Shown here in pieces: positions 1-6,297 of a DNA stretch of 22,476 bases; positions within the stretch are counted from its first letter, which is position 1, and each line of letters opens with the position of its first letter. The stretch lies in NCBI GenBank assembly GCA_024640835.1, contig JAHEEH010000002.1, positions 1 to 22,476 of the forward strand, read 5' to 3'. The position numbers and the translations under genes were made by a program. This DNA comes from Bacteroidota bacterium (GTDB taxonomy: Bacteria > Bacteroidota > Rhodothermia > Rhodothermales > UBA10348). A model generated the notes under the pieces. The model worked only from the letters and a program-made list of their open reading frames with translations. It was not told where the DNA came from and ran no database searches.

Positions 1-1049
1 ATTCCTGCACGGAGCGCTGCCTGCCTGGTCTCCGGTCTCGAAAAATGATATTCGAGCGTGTCCTGCGTGGTTTCCGCCAGCGCGCGGAACGTAAGCCCGG
101 CAGCGACCTCCCGTGACAGGTTGAACCGTGCGAACCCTTCGTTGTCGCCCCGGGCGGGCATCCAGACGGGAAGATCGGTGTACGGCCTGACCTCCATGTT
201 CAGCAGGAAGTCGGTATCGACCCAGGTGAAGCGGGTCTCCGCCGTCGTGACCGCGCGGATACCGTACAGCAGTTCCGCGAATGAACGCGGGTTGGCGGGG
301 CCGACGGCATTGTAGACGCCTGCGCGGCGATCCTCCGCCATACGGATCATCCACTCGGCCAGGTCGCGTGCGTCGATGATCTGGACCCCGTCGGTGCCGT
401 CACCGGGGGAGAGCACCTCGCCGCCCCGGTGGATCCGAACCGGCCAGTAGGTGAAGCGGTCCGTCTCGTCCCGCGGACCGATGATCAGGCCGGGGCGGAA
501 AACGGTCGCACGGCCCGGGAACGCGGCGAGCGCCTCCCGCTCCGACTGGGCCTTGGCGAGTCCGTAAGGCAGGTCGGCACCGGGAGTCGACGGATCGACG
601 CCGGCCGACTCGTACGTGTAGGTCGGGGCATCGGCCGTCATCGGGACCTGCCGGAAATGCTCGTACGCCGACCGTGACGAGACGTAGAAGTACCGGTCCA
701 CCGCGTCCCTAAGAAGGGTCGCTGACATGCGGACCCAGTCGGGGTTCGTCGCCGAGTTGTCGATCACGACGTCCCAGGTCCTGCCGCGCAGCGACTCCAG
801 GTCGCCGTTCCGGTCGCCGCGGAGCTTCTCGAGTCCCGGAAAGAGGTCGATGTTGGTGCGGCCGCGGTTGAAGAGCGTCACCTCGTGACCGCGGTCGAGT
901 GCGTACCGCACCTGGAAGGGTCCGATGAAACTCGTGCCGCCGAGCACGAGAATCCTCAAGGAGCGGCGGGGCAGGGGAGAGACAGGGGTGAGGAGCGCGC
1001 CTCCGGCCAGGGCGGCGGTGCGGAGGAACTCGCGGCGTGAAGTGGGCAT
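1..1049 (-). CDS. Tat-exported NAD-dependent epimerase/dehydratase family protein (partial, C-terminus beyond window)
   Basis: This is a reverse-strand frame with no stop down to base 1, so at least 349 residues are present and the C-terminus is missing. The start at 1049 gives a twin-arginine leader (SRREFLRTAALAGG), followed at about residues 31-42 by LRILVLGGTSFIG, the glycine-rich nucleotide-binding turn of short-chain epimerases/dehydratases. Further in are DVVIDNSA, YFYVSSRSAY, YGLAKAQSE (the Y-x-x-x-K catalytic pair) and FRPGLIIGPRDETDRF, all typical of the extended SDR fold. The family acts on nucleotide sugars or similar substrates; the real substrate is unknown. A Tat leader on this fold implies export already folded with NAD(P), which is unusual but recurs in some lineages. 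No Shine-Dalgarno sequence is visible. It is divergent from the gene at 1409. Confidence 0.85.
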   Translation of the reverse strand, partial: MPTSRREFLRTAALAGGALLTPVSPLPRRSLRILVLGGTSFIGPFQVRYALDRGHEVTLFNRGRTNIDLFPGLEKLRGDRNGDLESLRGRTWDVVIDNSATNPDWVRMSATLLRDAVDRYFYVSSRSAYEHFRQVPMTADAPTYTYESAGVDPSTPGADLPYGLAKAQSEREALAAFPGRATVFRPGLIIGPRDETDRFTYWPVRIHRGGEVLSPGDGTDGVQIIDARDLAEWMIRMAEDRRAGVYNAVGPANPRSFAELLYGIRAVTTAETRFTWVDTDFLLNMEVRPYTDLPVWMPARGDNEGFARFNLSREVAAGLTFRALAETTQDTLEYHFSRPETRQAALRAG

Positions 1050-1408
1050 GGCGTGCTCGGATGATGGCGGAGCAGCGGGTACCGTGCAATCCCGTCGAAC
1101 CGTTGCTGCATCTGACGGTGCGCACGGGGACCGGACTGCGACCCGGGAAGGTATCGTTTCACCAGACGCGATGGGTTTCCCGAAAGCAGTCTCGAGTCCC
1201 GCACGCGCAGGATTCGGCATATGGAATTGGTGTGAAGATAATCGTATCGTGCGACACGATGGAGCGGAGCGGAGCCAGACTCCGGCTTCGGGCGCACCGC
1301 CCCCGGGGTCGTGTCGAGCCCCCGACTCGGCTCCAGGGCTGTTGACCAGGATGGGCGACCCCTCAAACCGGGGGGCCGACGCACCAATTCACCGGACGGG
1401 TATCTGCC
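1050..1408. other. Divergent intergenic region between the epimerase and the SUMF1-domain gene
   Basis: This gap of about 360 bases holds no convincing gene; open frames crossing it lack recognisable content. It must contain promoters for both flanking genes. A small perfect inverted repeat, ATCGTG-CGA-CACGAT, lies at 1246-1260, next to an AT-richer stretch with GATAAT at 1237-1242, a possible -10 for the plus strand. The -35 (TTCGGC at 1213-1218, 18-base spacing) is weak, so the promoter is only a candidate. Confidence 0.35.
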
Positions 1409-3937
1409 ATGTCTCGCCTGTGGTTGCTCTCGCTCGTTGTGCTTCCCGTCACATCGCCCGTTTGGGCGCAGTCCACTGAGACGCTGCGTGTGACGGTCCT
1501 TGATGCCTTCGATGACGTTCCCCTGTCCGGGGCCGTGGTCGAGTTGTACCAGCAGGGCATACTCGCCGCTTCCCGGATCGCGGATATCGACGGCCAGGTC
1601 ACGTTCTCCGTGACCGTAGTCGGCGTCGAGGAGCTTCCGGAGACGGGATTCCACGTCCGGCCGCCGTATCCGAATCCTTCGTCGGGAAGCATCACGTTGC
1701 CCTTCGGGCTGGCCCGATCGGGCCCGGTGACCGTGGCCGTGTTCGACGTCCTCGGGCGAAGTGTCGTTCGTTCTGTCGAGGCGCTCTCCGCCGGCAGTCA
1801 CGAAGCCCGTCTAGACCTCGGAGGCGTATCGCCCGGCGTCTACTATGCCAGGCTCGAGCAGGCGGGTCGGGGTGTCACGGCACCTCCGATCGTGGTGAGT
1901 TCCGGTCGTCCAGGGGTTCCAGGCATTTCGTTCACGGACGGAGGCGAAGAGAACCGGCCGGCGCGGAAGGGCACCGTCGGTCCCAACGATTACGACGTCC
2001 TGGTTACGGCTGTGGAGTACGAGGCGAAGCAGGTTCCGGTATCCCTGCCCGAGCAGACCGACGTGGCCGTTCGCCTGGATCTCGCCGCGGTGCCGGCGGC
2101 CCGGGTCGTCGTCGTCGATTCGACGCAGCTGTCGCTCGCCTCGATGACGGAGTCGAAGCTCACGTTCTCGATCGAAGGCGTTGCGCCGACCCTCGAGTCC
2201 GGGGATATCCTGGTCGGGGAGCAAGGAGGGACCGGCTTTCTGCGTCGCGTCATCAGCGTGGATGCGGACGTGGATTCCGCACGCGTCGTCACGGAGCAGG
2301 CGACGCTGGTGGATGCCATCGAGCGCGGCGTGCTGATGTCGACGATCTCCTTCGGTGCCGCCGGCAAGCGTCAGGGTTGGACGATCGACTACACGGCGGA
2401 TGGCCTGGCCTTCTGCGAGGAGGGCCTCTCGCTGTTCTGTCTCGAAGGCCTCACGCTGTGGGAGGGCGACTTCGAGGTCGACTTCGGGCCGAGGAAGCGC
2501 GTGTTCGTTTCTTCGGGTGGCCTGACTTTCGAGCCTACTATCGATTTGTCCACAAGGATCCGGTCCGGCTCCGTCGTGGATTTCGGCGCCGTCGTGAATG
2601 GAGAGCTCTCGTTCGTGCTCGACGTCGCCACGCAGTCGGACGCCCCCTTCGTCCAGCAGGGCGAGGTGCCCATATTCTCGGCTCGGCGCGTGGTACGGCA
2701 GTTCGTCGGCCCCGTGCCGGTCGTCGAAATCGTGAAACTGACTATCGTCGCCGGCTTCGACGTCGACACAGGTCCGGCCCTGTATTTCGAACCGGGACTC
2801 GATGCCGGCGTCGATCTCCAGGTCGGCGCGCGGTACGACAGCGCCTCCGGATCATGGGTAACGGTCGACACTCGACAGACCTCCTTCCAGGGGCACACCC
2901 CGCGCTGGAACCCGTTCTCTGCCACGACACTGAGAGGCTACGTCAGGCCTCGAGTCGACGTGGAGTTCTACGGCGTTGCCGGGCCCACCATGGCGTTCGA
3001 ACCCTACCTGCGGCAGGAGGGCACGGCCTCGGAATCCGGGTGGGCGTGGACGATGGCCGGGGGAGTCGCAGCCTGGGGGAGCTTCGATGTCTCCGTGCTT
3101 GACGAGGGCGTGCCTTCGTACTCTCCCGTCCTCGCGAGCATCGAGGAGGAATTGGCCTCCGACGCGGGCTCGATGCCCGTCTCGGTCACGAACACCGTCG
3201 GGATGGAGCTCGTGGTGATCCCTGCCGGTTCGTTCGAAATGGGGGACACCCTCTCGGTGACCACTCCGGTACACGAGGTCTCCCTGACGCGGAACTTCCA
3301 GATCGGGAAACACGAGGTGAACCAGGCCGAATACCTCGAGGTGATGGGGGTGAACCCGTCGAACTTCTCGAGCTACGCGGATACGGTGCGCCACAGGCCC
3401 GTGGAGCAGGTGTCGTGGTTTGACGCGGTGGCCTTTGCCAATGCGCTGTCCGTCCGTGAGGGCCTTGCACCCTGCTATGATGAGAGCGGAGGGGTACCCG
3501 GTGGCGACATCTACGCATGCGAGGGATATCGCCTGCCTACCGAAGCGGAGTGGGAATACGCCACGCGGGCTGGCACGGCCACAACGTACTTCTTCGGGGA
3601 CGATCCGGGACGCCTCTCCGACTTCGCCTGGTCGTTCGCCAACCGTCCCGGAAGGACGCGAGATGTGGGAACGAGGCTGCCCAACCCCTGGGGCCTGCAC
3701 GATGTGTACGGCAACGTCTGGGAGTGGATTCATGACTGGTACTCGTCCTCCTACTATGCGGAGAGCCCTCCATCCGACCCTCCCGGACCCTCGTCGGGCA
3801 TCTACCGCGTGGCGCGAGGTGGCGGATGGTCACTCGGCGACTCGGAGTCCGTCTTCAGGTCCGGATCCCACCAGGGCATCATACCTGAAGGGGCGGTAGA
3901 CTGGCTCGGCTTCCGCGTTGCGAGGACGGCACCGTAG
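1409..3937 (+). CDS. Secreted SUMF1/formylglycine-generating-enzyme-like protein with an internal T9SS/FlgD-like domain
   Basis: 842 residues. Residues 1-20 are a signal peptide ending VWA, cleaved before QS. Residues 25-72 look like the first part of a carboxypeptidase-regulatory-like beta domain (PLSGAVVELY, DGQVTF). Residues 78-163 form a FlgD-like/T9SS type A domain (PPYPNPSSGS, FDVLGRSVV, GVYYARL). About 195-225 (YDVLVTAVEYEAKQVPV) reads as the rest of the first domain. Residues 230-590 are a beta-rich region I do not recognise. Residues 597-842 are a complete SUMF1-type C-type-lectin-like domain: GMELVVIPAGSFEMGD, GYRLPTEAEWEYA, NPWGLHDVYGNVWEW, RVARGGGW, GFRVAR. Two cysteines (689, 704) bracket a loop before GYRLPTE, but nothing shows that this is a true sulfatase-activating enzyme. 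Ligand binding at the cell surface is equally plausible. Confidence 0.88.
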   Translation: MSRLWLLSLVVLPVTSPVWAQSTETLRVTVLDAFDDVPLSGAVVELYQQGILAASRIADIDGQVTFSVTVVGVEELPETGFHVRPPYPNPSSGSITLPFGLARSGPVTVAVFDVLGRSVVRSVEALSAGSHEARLDLGGVSPGVYYARLEQAGRGVTAPPIVVSSGRPGVPGISFTDGGEENRPARKGTVGPNDYDVLVTAVEYEAKQVPVSLPEQTDVAVRLDLAAVPAARVVVVDSTQLSLASMTESKLTFSIEGVAPTLESGDILVGEQGGTGFLRRVISVDADVDSARVVTEQATLVDAIERGVLMSTISFGAAGKRQGWTIDYTADGLAFCEEGLSLFCLEGLTLWEGDFEVDFGPRKRVFVSSGGLTFEPTIDLSTRIRSGSVVDFGAVVNGELSFVLDVATQSDAPFVQQGEVPIFSARRVVRQFVGPVPVVEIVKLTIVAGFDVDTGPALYFEPGLDAGVDLQVGARYDSASGSWVTVDTRQTSFQGHTPRWNPFSATTLRGYVRPRVDVEFYGVAGPTMAFEPYLRQEGTASESGWAWTMAGGVAAWGSFDVSVLDEGVPSYSPVLASIEEELASDAGSMPVSVTNTVGMELVVIPAGSFEMGDTLSVTTPVHEVSLTRNFQIGKHEVNQAEYLEVMGVNPSNFSSYADTVRHRPVEQVSWFDAVAFANALSVREGLAPCYDESGGVPGGDIYACEGYRLPTEAEWEYATRAGTATTYFFGDDPGRLSDFAWSFANRPGRTRDVGTRLPNPWGLHDVYGNVWEWIHDWYSSSYYAESPPSDPPGPSSGIYRVARGGGWSLGDSESVFRSGSHQGIIPEGAVDWLGFRVARTAP

Positions 3938-4018
3938 ACGGAGGACGGAGCGCGGGACAGGACGGCGGCGACGACACCTTCCACGTCTGTGCGCCCGCGC
4001 ACTGCATCTACCCCCCCG

Positions 4019-4495
4019 TCACGGGCCCCACCCGATCTTCCGGCGGCCTCCCGGCACCGGAGGTGTCCGCCGCGGGATCTCCTCCTCCTCCAGGATCCGC
4101 TCGAGCACGGCGTTCGTGATGCCGTGATCCGCGCAGATCTCCTCCCGGGTGAGATCCGAGTCCAGGTAGTCTGCCACGACCGCGCGGACGACGTCGGGGT
4201 CCAGGGCGGGCTTCCGCGGGCGAAGCGGCTCGCCGTGAACGCGGAGGACCTTCTGGAGGATGCTGGGCGAAACGTGGTGCTTCTCGCAGATCTCGCGCTG
4301 GGTCAGGCCCTCGCGGTAGTCCTCCAGCAGCCGGTAGTCCCGGATGCCGTGCTCGTACTGCCGATCGATCGCCCCCGACTCGGTGAGCAGCCGGAACACG
4401 CGGTAGGCCGGCTTGCCGAGAGCCCGCGCGATGGCTTCGGTGGAAAGGCCCTCACCGTGCAGTCGGTGGACGTCGTGCCAGATCTCGCTTCGCAT
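4019..4495 (-). CDS. Small protein of three tandem helix-turn-helix repeats
   Basis: 158 residues from the ATG at 4495. The frame stays open far upstream, opposite the glycohydrolase gene, but only this part reads as a real protein. Three similar homeodomain-like helix-turn-helix units follow each other: about residues 5-42 (GLSTEAIARALGKPAYRVFRLL), 53-92 (GLTQREICEKHHVSPSILQKVL) and 100-142 (DLTREEICADHGITNAVLERIL). A basic tail closes it (PGGRRKIGWGP). The units resemble the DNA-binding heads of resolvases and transposases, but no catalytic domain is attached. It is divergent from the ADP-ribosylglycohydrolase at 4628, sharing a 132-base upstream region, so it may regulate that gene. DNA binding is inferred from fold pattern only. 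No ribosome binding site is obvious. Confidence 0.7.
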   Translation of the reverse strand: MRSEIWHDVHRLHGEGLSTEAIARALGKPAYRVFRLLTESGAIDRQYEHGIRDYRLLEDYREGLTQREICEKHHVSPSILQKVLRVHGEPLRPRKPALDPDVVRAVVADYLDSDLTREEICADHGITNAVLERILEEEEIPRRTPPVPGGRRKIGWGP

Positions 4496-4627
4496 GGGGC
4501 GGGCAAACGCGGACGGGGCGGCGAGGGTCCGGATGTTCGCGCGGCGACCGACCCGTGGCACTTGTGTGGAGCACGCCTGTCCATTAGCGTTCCGCATGAC
4601 GACCCCCGGACTTCCCTCGATGCCCAC

Positions 4628-6247
4628 ATGCCGAAGACCTGCTCCCCGTATTTCCTGGTGGTCCTCGCGGCGGTCCTTCCCGCGACGCCCGGATGCATGA
4701 CCGCGCCGCAACGGCAGGACGCCCCGACCCTCGACACCCCCCCCGGGGACTGGGCCCGCATCTCGATGCAGGACCTCGAGGACAAGATCCGGGGCGGGTG
4801 GGCCGGACAGATGATCGGCGTAAGCTTCGGTGCGCCCACGGAATTCCGGTACCTGGGCCGCATCGTTCCGGAAGAGGAGCTGCCGGAATGGACCCCGGAC
4901 CGGATCGAAAACGCGCTGGGCCAGGACGACATCTATGTCGACATCACGCTGGCCCGCGTCCTGGACGAGCGGGGCCTCGACGCCACGACCGAGGATTTCG
5001 GCGCCTACTTCCGGGACGCGCAGTACGATCTGTGGCACGCCAACCTCGCGGCGCGCCGGGCGCTGAGGCGGGGAGTCCCTGCGTCCCTGGCGGGCACGCC
5101 GACGTTCAACGTCCACGCCAACGATATCGACTTCCAGATCGAGGCGGATTTCATCGGACTGGCCACACCGGGGATGCCCAGGGCCTCCAACGAGCTTGGA
5201 CTGCGAGCCGGGACGCTGATGAACCACGGCGACGGCCTGTACGGGGGGCTGTTCGTCGGCGCGATGTACGCGGCCGCGTTCTTCGAGCGCGATCCGCGGC
5301 GCATCGTCGAGGCGGGATTGGCGGTTCTCCCCGTGGAGAGTCCGTACGCCCGGCTCATCACCGATGTCCTCGATTTCGCCCGTGACCACCCGGAGCACTG
5401 GATTGCCGCCTGGGACATGATCCAGGAGCGGTGGGACAGGAACGAATCATGCCCCGAGGGAGCCTTCGGGCCGTTCAACATCGAGGCGAAGATCAACGGG
5501 GCCTACGTCGCCCTGGGCCTGCTGTACGGAGGCGGCGACTTCGCCCGGACCATGGATATCGCGACCCGGGCAGGGCAGGACTCCGACTGCAATCCGGCGA
5601 CGGCGGCCGGTGTACTGGGCGTCGTCCTGGGATACGGGGCGATCCCCGGCCGATTCACGTCCGGCTTCGATGCCATCGCCGGGAGGACGTTCAGCTACAC
5701 CGACGACACGTTCGAATCACTGGTCGAGGGCTCCGTCCGGCGTGCCGTGGCCATGGTCGAGCGGAACGGCGGGCGACGGGACGGAGACACGCTGATCGTC
5801 CGTCTGCAGACGCCTCTTCCGGCCCCGTACGGGGTGTGGGACGACTACGGGGTGCCGGCCCGCAGCATTCCGGTGGACGACCCCGCGTGGTCGTGGACGG
5901 GAGACTGGGCGGCCAGGACGATCACGCTCTGGGGGGCCGAGAGGACGAGCCGGGCCTCGTCGACGACCGGATCGGAGATGACCGTGCGATTCCGGGGCAC
6001 GGGCGCCATCCTGACGGGTTGGTACCTGCCGACGGGCGGGAAGGCCGACGTCTACCTGGACGGCACCTTCTCCCGGACCGTGGACGTCTACCCCGACGAG
6101 CCGAACGTCAAGCTCGGCGAAGCGATCTGGCACGAATTCGGCCTCGAGGACAGGGAGCACCAGTTGCGACTGGTCGTGCGCGGGGAGCCGTACGAGGCAT
6201 CGGACGGCGCCGACGTCGCGATCACGAGCCTGTCGGTGTTCCGGTAG
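4628..6247 (+). CDS. Exported ADP-ribosylglycohydrolase-family protein with C-terminal beta-sandwich domain
   Basis: 539 residues from the ATG at 4628, chosen because it begins a hydrophobic leader. That leader ends TPGC, making Cys23 a possible but imperfect lipobox cysteine. Residues 47-370 match the ADP-ribosylglycohydrolase fold (DraG/ARH family): KIRGGWAGQMIGVSFG, an acidic QDDIYVD stretch at 99-105, NHGDGLYGG at 199-207, and GQDSDCNPATAAGVLG at 316-331, where the family binds its metal pair. Residues 395-539 form a second domain with WSWTGDW, FRGTGAILTGW, KADVYLDG and HQLRLVVRG, like the jelly-roll modules on some secreted carbohydrate esterases and glycosidases. Exported relatives may act on sugars or nucleosides rather than ADP-ribosyl-protein. 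The true substrate cannot be read from the sequence. Confidence 0.82.
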   Translation: MPKTCSPYFLVVLAAVLPATPGCMTAPQRQDAPTLDTPPGDWARISMQDLEDKIRGGWAGQMIGVSFGAPTEFRYLGRIVPEEELPEWTPDRIENALGQDDIYVDITLARVLDERGLDATTEDFGAYFRDAQYDLWHANLAARRALRRGVPASLAGTPTFNVHANDIDFQIEADFIGLATPGMPRASNELGLRAGTLMNHGDGLYGGLFVGAMYAAAFFERDPRRIVEAGLAVLPVESPYARLITDVLDFARDHPEHWIAAWDMIQERWDRNESCPEGAFGPFNIEAKINGAYVALGLLYGGGDFARTMDIATRAGQDSDCNPATAAGVLGVVLGYGAIPGRFTSGFDAIAGRTFSYTDDTFESLVEGSVRRAVAMVERNGGRRDGDTLIVRLQTPLPAPYGVWDDYGVPARSIPVDDPAWSWTGDWAARTITLWGAERTSRASSTTGSEMTVRFRGTGAILTGWYLPTGGKADVYLDGTFSRTVDVYPDEPNVKLGEAIWHEFGLEDREHQLRLVVRGEPYEASDGADVAITSLSVFR

Positions 6248-6278
6248 ACCGCCGCCCGCTCCTCACCCCGACGACGGC

Positions 6279-6294
6279 CCGGAACGGATTCCGG
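6279..6294. terminator. Short hairpin between convergent genes
   Basis: CCGGAA-CGGA-TTCCGG is a perfect six-base-pair stem with a four-base loop, followed on the plus strand by TTCT. It sits in the 50-base gap between the ends of the glycohydrolase (plus) and the lyase fusion (minus). It is a plausible weak terminator, but the stem is short and there is no real T tract. Confidence 0.35.
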
Positions 6295-6297
6295 TTC

